NCBI GenBank assembly: GCA_035544675.1
Contig: DATKCA010000148.1
Coordinates: forward strand, 5,170-69,169
Origin: DATKCA01 sp035544675
GTDB lineage: Bacteria > Acidobacteriota > Thermoanaerobaculia > Gp7-AA8
Length of the DNA stretch: 64,000 nt
Direction: 5' to 3'
This document shows, in pieces, positions 40,423 through 49,517 of the stretch; the first letter of the stretch is position 1, and every line of letters begins with the position of its first letter. The notes under the pieces were generated by a model. It ran no database searches, was not told the DNA's origin, and saw only the letters and a list, made by a program, of their open reading frames with translations. The translations under genes and the position numbers were made by a program.

Positions 40423-43400
40423 GTGGAGCGAATTCGCCTCACCTCCCGCGACTGGACCTTCATCGCCGTCTGCGCGGCGGTCACGCTCGTTTCCCTGTTC
40501 GTCATCTCGCGCTGGTTCGCGGACGCGTTCCCCGAAGCATCGATCGACTTCCGCTACGACCGCTCCGAGTCGCGCGTCCTGGCCGAGATGCTGCTCGAGC
40601 AGCAGGACATCGACGTGCGCGGGATGAAGCACTCGGTCATGTTCGACGCGGACGACTCGGCGCGCATCTTCCTGGAGCGCTCGGTCGGCCTGGAGAAGGC
40701 GCGCGACCTTCTTCGCGACGACATCCGCGTCTGGTACTGGCGTCACCGCTGGTTCCGTCCTCTGCAGGAGGAGGAGTTCCGCGTCGAGGTCGCGCCGACC
40801 GGCGAGATCGTGGCCATGACGCGCCTCATTCCCGAGTCGCAGCCGATGGACTCGATCCCCGCCGCCGCCGCACTGCGGGTGGCCGAGCAGTTCCTGCAGC
40901 GTGTTGGAACACCGCTTTCGGCCGTTGAGCTGGTATCGCAGAGCGAGCGCAACCTGCCCCTCCGCGTGCAGCGCATCTTCACGTGGGAGTCGCGTTCGGT
41001 GCGGCCGGCGGGCGCGCGTTACCACCACACGATCACAGTCGACGGCACTTCGGTCAGCAGCTACGCGCAGGGCCTGAGAGTGCCGGAGGAGTGGCTTCGC
41101 TCGTACCGGGAGCTGCGCTCGAAGAACAACGCCGCGGGAAACGTCGACGCCGTTTTCATGATCATCACGATGATCGCCGCGCTGGTCGTGTTCATCGTGC
41201 GGCTGCGGCGCGGCGACATGCGCGTGGGGTTCCTGCTCGTCATCGGCGGCATCGCCGTGGTGCTGGTGGCGGGAGTCACCGCGAACTCGTTTCCGTCGGC
41301 GATGGCCAGCTACGACACCACGGTCTCGTATCCGGCGTTCCTGGCGCGCATCGTCTTCTTCACCATCCTGCAGAGCATCGGCACGGCCATGCTGCTCATC
41401 GTGGTCTGCGGGGCGGGAGAGGTGCTCTACCGCGAGCGGCTGCCCCAGCACCTGGCCATGCCGCGCCTGTTCAACCGCCGCGTCTTCTCCTCCCGCCGCG
41501 TCTTCCAGTCCATCATCCTCGGATACACCCTGGTCGGATTCTTCATCGCCTATCAGGTCGCGTTCTACCTCATCGCGTCGAAGTTCGGCGCATGGTCGCC
41601 GGCCGACGTCCCCTACGACGACATGCTGAACACCGCCATTCCATGGGTGGCCGTGATGTTCTTCGGATTCTTCCCGGCCTTCTTCGAAGAGTTCATGTCG
41701 CGGGCGTTCTCCATTCCGTTCTTTCAGCGGATCCTGCGCTCGCGGCTCGCCGCCATCGTGCTGGCCGGCTTCATCTGGGGCTTCGGCCACTCCACATATG
41801 CCAACCAGCCCTTCTACATCCGCGGCCTCGAAGTGGGCGTGGCCGGCATCGTCCTCGGGTTTCTCATGGACAGGTACGGGCTGCTGTCGCTGCTCATCTG
41901 GCATTACACGGTCGATGCGGTCTACACGGCGCTTCTGCTGTTCCGCTCCGGCAACAACTACTACATCGCATCGGCGGGACTGGCCACGGCGGTGTTCGCA
42001 ATTCCCCTCGTCGTGTCCATCGGCTCGTACATCCGCAATCGCGGGTTCCTCCCCGACGAGGAGCTGACGAATGCGACGCTGCCGATCGCGCCACCGCCGG
42101 AGCGGGCGGTGGCGAGCGTCGTCGCGGAGCTGCCGCCGCCGCGCGGGATCACGGGAAGACAGGTGGCGCTGTGCGGCGCCGCCCTCGTCACGGCGGCCGT
42201 GCTGCTTTTCGTGCGGCCGCCTTCCCCGGGGGATGTCGTCGACTACCGGATCGACGGCGACCGCGCCAAGGAGATCGCCGCCCGGCATCTCGCTGCGATC
42301 GGGATGACCCGGCCGGCGCGCGTTGCCGCCGCCCCGGTCAGCGGCTTCCGCTCCTGGGACTCCGGCTCGCAGCGCGAGGAGGGTGGCGCGCCGGGCGGCT
42401 TCGACGACGTCGCGGCGACGTACATGGTGCGCAACGGGATGCCCGTCGAGCAGCTGGTGGAAGTGATGCGCACGCGCGTGCAGGCCGCGACGTGGACCGT
42501 GCGGTTCTTCACGCCCGGGGTGAAGGTCGAGTATTTCGTCGAGGTCGATCCGCGCACCTCGCGGGTCATCGGCTATCACAAGTACGCGGACGAGACCGCG
42601 GCCGGACCGCGACTCGAGCGCGGCGCGGCGCTGCCGGTCGCAATCCGCGAGTTTCCGCGTTACGGAGTCTCTGCCGACGGTTTCACTCTCAAGGATGCCC
42701 TGGAGATTCCTCAGCCCAACCGGCGGGACTGGCTCTTTCACTTCGAGGAGACCCGCCCGCTCGTGGCCGCGGCCGTGCGGCGCGTCACCGTGCGAGTGAT
42801 GGGTGACGAGGTCACGCAGTTCGCGTCGACGATCAAGATCCCGGAGAGCGTTTATCGGGACGCGCATCAGGAGACGATCCTCAACGTGGTGGCGATGCTG
42901 CTCAAGATCGCCGGCATCGTCGCCGCGCTGGCCCTGGTCGTCACCGGCTTCATCCTCGCCACGCGTCACGGCATCGGGCAGTGGAGGCGCGCCGCACGCC
43001 TGACCGCGCTGCTGGCGGTGGTGCCGGTCGCCGGCGCCCTGGCCCGGTACGAGTCGAGCCTCTTTGGCTACAACACGAGCGTGGCGTGGGACACGTTCCT
43101 GCTCGATCTCACCACCGGCTTCGTCCGCACAGCCGGAATGCAGATCGCGGTGCTGTTCGTCGCGGTGGCCGGGCTCGCCGCCGCCTACCCCTATGCGCCT
43201 GCCGTCCTCTCGCCCGAAGGCCGGAGGAGATTCGGTCAGGGCGCGGCCGTCGGGGCGATGACGGCCATCGCGCTCTTCGTCACCGCTCGCGAGGCGCTGC
43301 GCCTCATCGCCTCACGATTCAGATCGCTCGCCGCCGTCGACGAGATCGGCATTCCGGACGCGGTCGCCCTTCCCCTTCCGGCTGCCTTCGAGATCGCCGA

Positions 43401-43818
43401 AGCGATCTTCGGCGCCGTTCTGGTGGCCGGAGCGGTGGCGTTGCTCAGCGTCACCTTCGGCAGCTGGTCGAAACGGGCCGCCCCGCCGATCGCGGTGATG
43501 GCCATCGTCTTCTGCACCCTCCTCGACACGGAGGCGACCTGGCGCGAGCTGCCGCTTGCCATCGGCGCAGCGCTTCTTCTCGCCGCGCTGGTGTGGTTCA
43601 TCGCCCATCATGTGCTCGACGGCAATCCGCTGGCCTGGCCGGTCACCGCGTTCTCCGCGTCGCTGCTCCAGAGCGGCGCGTCGCTGGCGCAGAACGGAAG
43701 GGCGGACCTGCGATTCCATTCGGCGGTGATGATCGTCGTCGCGGTCGGTGCGATTCTCTGGGCGCTCAGCGCTCAGCGGCGCAGCGAATCGAGCGGCTCC
43801 GTGCTCTCCTCCGGATGA
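40423..43818 (+). CDS. Large CPBP-family intramembrane protease with duplicated architecture
   Basis: 1131 residues from GTG 40423. The first half has a TM, an extracytoplasmic domain (residues 35-235) and a helix bundle with the CPBP (Abi) motifs EEFMSR near residue 421, FIWGFGHS and LIWHYTVDAVY, so the glutamyl-protease-type site is intact. After about residue 600 a second extracytoplasmic domain and helix bundle repeat the layout but without EExxxR or the His motifs. CPBP proteins include prenyl-protein endopeptidases and bacteriocin-immunity proteins; the substrate is unknown. It lies 17 bases after the TetR gene and overlaps the next gene by 46 bases. Confidence 0.85.
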   Translation: MERIRLTSRDWTFIAVCAAVTLVSLFVISRWFADAFPEASIDFRYDRSESRVLAEMLLEQQDIDVRGMKHSVMFDADDSARIFLERSVGLEKARDLLRDDIRVWYWRHRWFRPLQEEEFRVEVAPTGEIVAMTRLIPESQPMDSIPAAAALRVAEQFLQRVGTPLSAVELVSQSERNLPLRVQRIFTWESRSVRPAGARYHHTITVDGTSVSSYAQGLRVPEEWLRSYRELRSKNNAAGNVDAVFMIITMIAALVVFIVRLRRGDMRVGFLLVIGGIAVVLVAGVTANSFPSAMASYDTTVSYPAFLARIVFFTILQSIGTAMLLIVVCGAGEVLYRERLPQHLAMPRLFNRRVFSSRRVFQSIILGYTLVGFFIAYQVAFYLIASKFGAWSPADVPYDDMLNTAIPWVAVMFFGFFPAFFEEFMSRAFSIPFFQRILRSRLAAIVLAGFIWGFGHSTYANQPFYIRGLEVGVAGIVLGFLMDRYGLLSLLIWHYTVDAVYTALLLFRSGNNYYIASAGLATAVFAIPLVVSIGSYIRNRGFLPDEELTNATLPIAPPPERAVASVVAELPPPRGITGRQVALCGAALVTAAVLLFVRPPSPGDVVDYRIDGDRAKEIAARHLAAIGMTRPARVAAAPVSGFRSWDSGSQREEGGAPGGFDDVAATYMVRNGMPVEQLVEVMRTRVQAATWTVRFFTPGVKVEYFVEVDPRTSRVIGYHKYADETAAGPRLERGAALPVAIREFPRYGVSADGFTLKDALEIPQPNRRDWLFHFEETRPLVAAAVRRVTVRVMGDEVTQFASTIKIPESVYRDAHQETILNVVAMLLKIAGIVAALALVVTGFILATRHGIGQWRRAARLTALLAVVPVAGALARYESSLFGYNTSVAWDTFLLDLTTGFVRTAGMQIAVLFVAVAGLAAAYPYAPAVLSPEGRRRFGQGAAVGAMTAIALFVTAREALRLIASRFRSLAAVDEIGIPDAVALPLPAAFEIAEAIFGAVLVAGAVALLSVTFGSWSKRAAPPIAVMAIVFCTLLDTEATWRELPLAIGAALLLAALVWFIAHHVLDGNPLAWPVTAFSASLLQSGASLAQNGRADLRFHSAVMIVVAVGAILWALSAQRRSESSGSVLSSG

Positions 43819-45254
43819 GAGAAGTGGCAGGCGTGGGCGCCGGCCACTTCGACCAGCTTCACCGTCGTGCGATCGGGCAGCGGATCGCGGTGCCCGCACA
43901 GAAGAAGTGGAGCGCCGCCGACTCGGCGGCCTTCTGATTGCCACCCGGATGGCGGCGCTCCACCGAATCCTCTCGCGTAGCTCCGGAACGTCCCGAGCCA
44001 CCTCGCGAAACCGGTGCGCCAGTATGCCGCGATCAGGTCGCGATACAACGCCAGCGGCTCGCGGAGGCCGTCGAGGAGCAGCATCAGCAGCAGCCGGAGG
44101 ACGGCGTGCGGGTGCCGCGTCCAGAGCGGCCCCATCATCACAGTGGCGCGACAGAGGTCGGGGCGCATCCTCTCCAGATGCGCGACCGCGTCGCAGGCGA
44201 TCGAGTGGCCGAGCCAGACCGCATCGCGGATCCCAAGCTCATCGGCCCACCGCGCCAGGATCTCCGCGTGCCCGGCAGGCCCGGCCGGCTTCCCGTCCAG
44301 GCTCTCGCCGAAACCGGGAAGATCGGGCGCGATCGGATCCCAGCCCCTTCCGTACAGCACGCGCGCGAACCGGGAGAAATACGCGCTCGACATTCCCAGA
44401 CCGTGGATCAGGACGATGTCGCGGTGCGTGCCCGCCTGGCGGTGAGCCATCCCCGACGTCCATCCCGACAGCCCCCAGCCGAACAGCGGGCGCGTCCCCG
44501 GCGGCCGCTCCGACCGTTCCACTTCGTGAACGAACGTCAGGACGGCGCGATTGAACGCGTCCGCGTTCTCCCACATCGGGATGTGCCCGGCGTGCGGAAT
44601 GACGACCAGCTTCGCATTCGGAATCGCCGCCTCCATCTGTCTGCCGTACGACAGCGGCACGAGCGGATCGCGCTCGCCCCACAACAGCAGCGTCGGAACG
44701 GTCAGCTCGCGGAGGAGCGGGCGCGCGTCATCGCGCAGCAGGCGCGCGAACGCCAGCGCCAGCGCGGTCGGACCGCTGCGGAGGGCATCGCGCGCGATCA
44801 CCGTCGCGAACGACAGCGCCCCGCGCGGAATCACCAGATTCTCGAGATGCGCACCCGGCCACAGATCGAACGGGATGCCTGTCGAGTTCACCAGCGTGAG
44901 CGAGCGGACCAGGTCCGGCTGCTGCGCCGTCAGATGAATCGCGATGTGCCCGCCCATCGAGTTGCCCACCAGATGCACCGGCTCGTCGAACGACGCGCGG
45001 ATCCATCGCGCCATCAGCGCGGCGATCTCCACGAACGTCAGCGGAAGCGATGACCGCCGGAGGAAGAACCGGTTCCGGCCGAACCCGACCAGGTCGACCG
45101 CGGACACAAGGTGATCCCGACTGAGCTCCTCGATGTTTTTCCGCCACCACTCGGCCGACCCGCCCAGCCCGTGGACGAGCACGATCGGCGTTCCCGACCC
45201 GGAGCGCCGCTCCCAGAACCGGTACGGCGGGAGAGCGACTTCGCGTTCGATCAT
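43773..45254 (-). CDS. Tandem fusion of two alpha/beta hydrolase domains
   Basis: 493 residues. Domain 1 (1-245): HGLGGSAEWW, GNSMGGH (Ser 99), GERDPLVP (Asp 196), HAGHIPMW (His 224). Domain 2 (275-493): HGLGMSSAYF, GHSIACD (Ser 351), GHRDPLPD (Asp 457), His among 474-480. Both triads look complete, so it may be a two-site esterase or lipase. Residues 431-450 in domain 2 are encoded by a family B palindromic element, just before the strand leading to the catalytic Asp. Convergent overlap of 46 bases with the CPBP gene. Confidence 0.88.
   Translation of the reverse strand: MIEREVALPPYRFWERRSGSGTPIVLVHGLGGSAEWWRKNIEELSRDHLVSAVDLVGFGRNRFFLRRSSLPLTFVEIAALMARWIRASFDEPVHLVGNSMGGHIAIHLTAQQPDLVRSLTLVNSTGIPFDLWPGAHLENLVIPRGALSFATVIARDALRSGPTALALAFARLLRDDARPLLRELTVPTLLLWGERDPLVPLSYGRQMEAAIPNAKLVVIPHAGHIPMWENADAFNRAVLTFVHEVERSERPPGTRPLFGWGLSGWTSGMAHRQAGTHRDIVLIHGLGMSSAYFSRFARVLYGRGWDPIAPDLPGFGESLDGKPAGPAGHAEILARWADELGIRDAVWLGHSIACDAVAHLERMRPDLCRATVMMGPLWTRHPHAVLRLLLMLLLDGLREPLALYRDLIAAYWRTGFARWLGTFRSYARGFGGAPPSGWQSEGRRVGGAPLLLCGHRDPLPDRTTVKLVEVAGAHACHFSHPEESTEPLDSLRR
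43907..43963. repeat. Palindromic element family B, copy inside the double hydrolase gene
   Basis: 57 bp (19 codons) with inverted ends GTGGAGCGCCGCC and GGCGGCGCTCCAC. It is in frame and adds the segment with GGAPPSGWQSEGRRVGGAPL on the minus strand. Related copies are at 58628-58695 and, in part, at 47623-47646. Confidence 0.88.
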
Positions 45255-45269
45255 TTGTGCCGGCTACGG

Positions 45270-45317
45270 CTAAGGACTAAGGACTAAGGACTAAGGACTG
45301 AGGACTAAGGACTAAAG
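45270..45317. repeat. Heptad array 3 (CTAAGGA type), 6-7 units
   Basis: Units CTAAGGA four times, CTGAGGA, CTAAGGA, then a degenerate CTAAAGC. It fills the 57-bp gap between two tandem minus-strand genes. The TAG stop of the CoA-binding gene (45312-45314, complement of CTA) is part of the last unit. Confidence 0.9.
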
Positions 45318-45749
45318 CCTGCGTTCCTCCACCATCAGGCAGCGGTCCTGAACCACCTTGATTCCGGCCTCGGCGAAGCGCCGGGCGGCCTCCTCGTTGC
45401 GAATGCCGAGCTGGAACCAGACGCTCTTCGGCTTGGCGGCCAGGATGTCGTCGATGTGCTGATTGATGTCGGCCGGCCTCCGGAAGACGTTGACCATGTC
45501 GACCGAGCGGCCGATGTCGGCGACCTTGCGGAACACTTTCCTTCCCAGGATTTCGGTCACTTCCGGAAAGTACACCGGCACCGGAATCACATCGTAGCCC
45601 CTGCCCACCATATGTGCCGGTACGTAGTGCGAGGGCTGGTCGCCGTGCGACTCCGGCTTGATCCCGAGGACGGCGATGCTGCGGGTTTGCCTGAGGAGGT
45701 CGAGGATGCCGTTACCGTCGTTGATGAGATTCGCCTTCCAGTCCGCCAA
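45312..45749 (-). CDS. CoA-binding domain protein (YccU-like)
   Basis: 145 residues from a TTG start at 45749 with GGGAGG 5 bases upstream. A Rossmann CoA-binding fold is indicated by SIAVLGIKPESHGDQPSHYV, GYDVIPVPVYFPEVTEILG, DMVNVFRRPADINQHIDDI and WFQLGIRNEEAARRFAEAG, with KVVQDRCLMVE at the end. Family role unknown; these proteins bind CoA or acyl-CoA. It precedes the double hydrolase gene across a heptad array. Confidence 0.9.
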   Translation of the reverse strand: MADWKANLINDGNGILDLLRQTRSIAVLGIKPESHGDQPSHYVPAHMVGRGYDVIPVPVYFPEVTEILGRKVFRKVADIGRSVDMVNVFRRPADINQHIDDILAAKPKSVWFQLGIRNEEAARRFAEAGIKVVQDRCLMVEERRL

Positions 45750-45851
45750 GGGTGCCTCCCGCCGAGCAAAAAAAGTCCGGACACGGTAACAGGAATTTCA
45801 ATCGGATTCGACGGCTTTTCCTTTGGCAAATCCCAGTAGAGAATGAGGCTC

Positions 45852-47525
45852 ATGAAACGAACGGCTGCCGCTGTCTTTATCCTCTTTTCCGTAGCCTCCA
45901 CTCTGACCGCCTCAGAGTCCTCCCGTTACATCGTGGCCATGAAACGCGGCGAGTCGAACATCCAGGCCGCGGCAATGATCCGCGACATCGAGACGACAGC
46001 CGCCCGGGACGTCCGCACGTTCTCGATCGTGGACGGCTTCGCGGCCACTCTCACGGCCGAGGAAGCGGCGACCCTCCGCCGGCAGGCGGGTGTCGACTAT
46101 GTGGAGCGGGTCTCCATCCGCTACGCCTTCGGAGCGAGCGCTCTGATGCCCTCTTTGGACGAAACGCGGAATCTGGCCGGCCAGACGGTGCCCTACGGAA
46201 TCGACGCCGTCCGCGCTCGTGACCTCTGGCAACACACGCGGGGAGCCAACATCAACGTGGCGGTGATCGACACGGGCCTCGACTACACGCATCCCGACAT
46301 CGCCGGCGTCTATGCCGGCGGCTACAACGCGATCCGGAAGAACAACGATCCGCGAGACGACAACAGCCACGGCACGCACGTCTCCGGCACGATCGGCGCC
46401 GCCGACAACAGCATCGGCGTGGTCGGCGTCGCGCCGGCGGTCCGCCTCTGGAGCGTCAAGGTCCTCGGCGCCGACGGCACGGGGAGCACCGAGCACATCA
46501 TCGCCGGCCTGGACTGGGTGGTGAAGAAGAAGGCGGAGGTGGGCGGCAACTGGGTGGTGAACCTCTCGCTCGGCGCAGGCGACACGAATGTGGCCGAGGA
46601 GCAGGCGTTCAAGCGCGGTGTCGACGCGGGACTGCTGATCGTCTCCGCGTCCGGCAACGGCTCGGAAGAAGGCAGGCCCGCGCCGGTGAGCTATCCGGCG
46701 GCATACCCGGGCGTGGTGGCGGTGGGGGCGATTGACTCCGCCAATCGCGTCGCGAACTTCTCGAATCAGGGTCCCGAGCTCGCACTGGTCGCGCCGGGCG
46801 TCGGCGTGTTGTCGACCGTGCGCGTGGCGAGCGTGCAGCTTTCCATCGTGAGCAACGGCTCGGATGTCTTTTCCGGCCGGCCGCTGGACGGATCGAAGAA
46901 GGGTGACGTCTCCGGCGAGTTCGTGAACTGCGGCGTGGGCCGTCAGACGGACTTCCCGGCGGCCGTTTCCGGCAGGATCGCCGTGATCCAGCGCGGCGGA
47001 ACGCGCGCCGACGGCGAGCGGATCACGTTCGCCGAGAAGGCCCGCAACGCCAAGGCCGCCGGCGCCACCGCGGTGGTGATCTACAACAACGACGCCAGCG
47101 CGATCTCCTGGACGCTGGTCGATCCTGCCGATCCGTCCACGCAGTCCTTCGACTGGCCGGTGACGATCGGGGTGACCAGGGCGGACGGCGAGAAGCTCAT
47201 CGCCAGGCCGGGCCTGACCCTCACGGTCACCAATCGCGACGACGATTACGCTCAATACAACGGAACATCGATGGCATCCCCGCACGTCGCGGGCATCGCC
47301 GCTCTGGTCTGGTCTCTTGCTCCCACTGCACCGGCGTCGGACGTCGCGGCGGCGATCACGAGCACGGCGATCGATCTCGGAACGGCGGGGTACGACTTCA
47401 CGTTCGGCAACGGGGCGGCGGACGCGCTCAACGCGGCGAAGAAGCTCGCGCCCACCGTGTTCGCTCTTCCGGGCGAGCCTGACCCGAATCCCAGCGGCCG
47501 CCGCACGCTCCGCCGTGGACGCTAA
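45852..47525 (+). CDS. Secreted subtilisin-like (S8) protease with PA domain
   Basis: 557 residues from ATG 45852 (MKRTAAAVFILFSVASTL signal). An I9-type propeptide (SSRYIVAMKRGES...VDYVERV) comes first. Catalytic Asp about 140 (VIDTGLDYTHPD), His about 173 (NSHGTHVSGT) and Ser 473 (GTSMASPHVAG) are intact. A PA domain is inserted between His and Ser (VIQRGGTRADGERITFAEKA). The C-terminus ends PSGRRTLRRGR, a tail shared with the metalloprotease-like protein two genes downstream. First gene of a three-gene secreted cluster. Confidence 0.92.
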   Translation: MKRTAAAVFILFSVASTLTASESSRYIVAMKRGESNIQAAAMIRDIETTAARDVRTFSIVDGFAATLTAEEAATLRRQAGVDYVERVSIRYAFGASALMPSLDETRNLAGQTVPYGIDAVRARDLWQHTRGANINVAVIDTGLDYTHPDIAGVYAGGYNAIRKNNDPRDDNSHGTHVSGTIGAADNSIGVVGVAPAVRLWSVKVLGADGTGSTEHIIAGLDWVVKKKAEVGGNWVVNLSLGAGDTNVAEEQAFKRGVDAGLLIVSASGNGSEEGRPAPVSYPAAYPGVVAVGAIDSANRVANFSNQGPELALVAPGVGVLSTVRVASVQLSIVSNGSDVFSGRPLDGSKKGDVSGEFVNCGVGRQTDFPAAVSGRIAVIQRGGTRADGERITFAEKARNAKAAGATAVVIYNNDASAISWTLVDPADPSTQSFDWPVTIGVTRADGEKLIARPGLTLTVTNRDDDYAQYNGTSMASPHVAGIAALVWSLAPTAPASDVAAAITSTAIDLGTAGYDFTFGNGAADALNAAKKLAPTVFALPGEPDPNPSGRRTLRRGR

Positions 47526-47543
47526 GTCATAGGAGAAGTTCTC

Positions 47544-47897
47544 ATGCGTAGAATCATTCTGGTCGCTCTCTTCACCCTGGTGATCATTCCCGCTGACTCC
47601 GCCGGCGAGACGCTTCCGACAAGTGGAGCGCCGCCATTCCTGGCGGCACGCGCCGGCGTGGCTCAATCTCAGACCGAAGCCGTGGTCAGACTGGCCGAGC
47701 TGTTCAGGACGAACAGAGCGGTCGTAGTCAGCGCGAACGGCATGCAGATGACGGAGCCGCCCGCTCCCGACGTTCTCCTGGCTCGAATTGCAGCGGACGG
47801 AACGCTCGCCACGGTGTGCGTGACCACAGCCGAAGCCGCCGCCAGATTCCTCGATCCCGAGCGCACGCCGCAGCCGGCCCGCCCGCTGCAGAGGTAG
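47544..47897 (+). CDS. Small secreted protein between two proteases
   Basis: 117 residues with a signal peptide (MRRIILVALFTLVIIPADSAG). AGGAGA lies 7 bases before the ATG. Residues 26-36 (TSGAPPFLAAR) are encoded by a partial family B element (47623-47646). The rest (TEAVVRLAELFRTNRAVVVS, CVTTAEAAARFLDPE) matches no family I know. Its position, 18 bases after the S8 protease and 2 bases before the PA-domain protein, suggests a helper, inhibitor or substrate for these. Confidence 0.75.
   Translation: MRRIILVALFTLVIIPADSAGETLPTSGAPPFLAARAGVAQSQTEAVVRLAELFRTNRAVVVSANGMQMTEPPAPDVLLARIAADGTLATVCVTTAEAAARFLDPERTPQPARPLQR
47623..47646. repeat. Partial family B element
   Basis: GTGGAGCGCCGCC followed by ATTCCT and GGCGGC: the left arm of family B plus its inner inverted repeat, without the closing CTCCAC arm. 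It lies in frame within the small secreted protein gene. Confidence 0.55.
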
Positions 47898-47899
47898 TC

Positions 47900-49360
47900 A
47901 TGAGCCGGTTCACGATCGTCGTACTCCTTCTCGTCGTCCTCATGACGCCTTCGGCCCTGGAGGCGAAGGCGAAGATCACCATTCAGAACATCGACGGGCC
48001 CGGCGTCGGATTCAACGACCTGACGCTGGTACCGCCGATCGGTGGCAACACCGGCATCACGCTGGGTGAACAGCGCCTCATCGCGTTCAACCGCGCCGCG
48101 GAGATCTGGGGCGAAACCCTGAACTCGGACGTCGAGATCATCATCCGGGCCACGTTCGCTCCCATCACCAGCGATCCCTGCACGGCCACTTCGGCAGTGC
48201 TGGGACAGGCCCGCGCGGAACGCATCGTAGCCAACTTCCCCAACGCGCCGCGGCCGGGCGTCTGGTATCCGATCGCGCTCGCCAACAAGCTCGCCGGCCA
48301 GGATCTCGCGCCCGGCGTCGCCGACATCTTCGCCCAGTTCAATTCGGATGTGGACAGCCAGCAGTGCCTCGGATCGTCGGACTGGTACTACGGCCTGGAT
48401 GCGAACCACGGCAACGACATCGACCTCGTCGTCGTCCTCCTCCACGAGTTCGCGCACGGCCTGGGCATGTCCGGCAGCGTGAATCTCACCACCGGTGCGC
48501 AGACGCAGGGGATGCCGAACGTGTTCGAGTTCAACGCGCTCGACCTCGGCACCGGACTGCACTGGGACCAGATGACCGCCGAGCAGCGCAGGACCTCCTC
48601 CACCAACACCGGGAACCTGGTCTGGGACGGTCCGGCCACGCGCAACGCCATCAACCGGTTCCTCGGGCCGGTCACCACGCTGACGGTCACGAGCCCGCCC
48701 ATGCTGGCGCGCAACTACGACATCGGCTCCGCTGCATTCGGTCCCCGTGCCGACCTGACCGCGCTGAGCGGGCGCATCGTCGAAGCGCTCGACCCGGCCG
48801 ACGCCGCAGGTGCTTCGACGACGGACGGATGTTCCGCGTTCACGAATGCGTCCCAGGTGGCGGGGAACATCGCCCTGGTGGATCGAGGCAGCTGTACCTT
48901 CGTGCAGAAGGCACTGAACGCGCAGGCGGCGAACGCAACCGGCCTGGTCATCGTCGACAACATGCGCGATACCTGCACTCCGCCGTCGCTGGGCGGCGAC
49001 AACCCCTCGGTGCGCATCCCGGTCATCAGCGTGAACATCAACGACGGCGCAGCCCTGCGCGGCGGGCTGGCCGACGGCGTCGATGCAACGCTTCGCGTCG
49101 ACGGCTCCGCCAGGGCCGGCGCCAGCCAGCAGGGATTCGCCCGACTCTACGCGCCGTGCACGATCGCGGCGGGGTCATCGGTGCATCACTGGGATGTCTC
49201 GGCGTTCCCGAACCTGCTGATGGAGCCGAACATCAGCGATGACCTCAAGCACGTCGTCGACATCTCCGTGCACCAGCTGATCGACATCGGCTGGACGGCC
49301 ACGACGAACGAATCCGATGCGGAGCCGAGCGGCCGTCGCGTTCTGCGGCGCGGCCGGTAG
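47900..49360 (+). CDS. Secreted PA-domain protein with HExxH zinc motif
   Basis: 486 residues from ATG 47900, GAGGT 5 bases upstream and 2 bases after the previous stop. Signal peptide MSRFTIVVLLLVVLMTPSAL. HEFAHGLGM at about 182-190 resembles a metzincin zinc site, but the HxxGxxH third ligand is absent (GLGMSG), so the metal site is unusual. A PA domain follows (AGNIALVDRGSCTFVQKALN, LVIVDNMRDTC). It ends PSGRRVLRRGR, matching the S8 protease tail. Likely an exported peptidase or peptidase-like protein. Confidence 0.85.
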   Translation: MSRFTIVVLLLVVLMTPSALEAKAKITIQNIDGPGVGFNDLTLVPPIGGNTGITLGEQRLIAFNRAAEIWGETLNSDVEIIIRATFAPITSDPCTATSAVLGQARAERIVANFPNAPRPGVWYPIALANKLAGQDLAPGVADIFAQFNSDVDSQQCLGSSDWYYGLDANHGNDIDLVVVLLHEFAHGLGMSGSVNLTTGAQTQGMPNVFEFNALDLGTGLHWDQMTAEQRRTSSTNTGNLVWDGPATRNAINRFLGPVTTLTVTSPPMLARNYDIGSAAFGPRADLTALSGRIVEALDPADAAGASTTDGCSAFTNASQVAGNIALVDRGSCTFVQKALNAQAANATGLVIVDNMRDTCTPPSLGGDNPSVRIPVISVNINDGAALRGGLADGVDATLRVDGSARAGASQQGFARLYAPCTIAAGSSVHHWDVSAFPNLLMEPNISDDLKHVVDISVHQLIDIGWTATTNESDAEPSGRRVLRRGR

Positions 49361-49381
49361 GGCTCCGGGCTCCGGGCTCGG
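49361..49381. repeat. Heptad array 5a (GGCTCCG type), 3 units
   Basis: Units GGCTCCG, GGCTCCG, GGCTCGG, starting at the base after the stop codon of the PA-domain gene. Inverted partner at 49449-49483. Confidence 0.8.
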
Positions 49382-49448
49382 GGGAGATCCGTAGCAGCCG
49401 GCGGAGCAGAATGGAGCGCATTCATGCGATGACGCTCGCAGCGCGCCC

Positions 49449-49483
49449 AGAGCCCTGAGCCCCGAGCCCGGACCCCCGAGCCC
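49449..49483. repeat. Heptad array 5b (CGAGCCC type), 5 units
   Basis: Units AGAGCCC, TGAGCCC, CGAGCCC, GGACCCC, CGAGCCC, the reverse-complement sense of array 5a. The 67-base core between them holds no gene I can support. It ends 34 bases before the ald start. Confidence 0.8.
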
Positions 49484-49517
49484 AGACTAGAATACGCGCC
49501 CGGTGGAGGAGAGTGGC

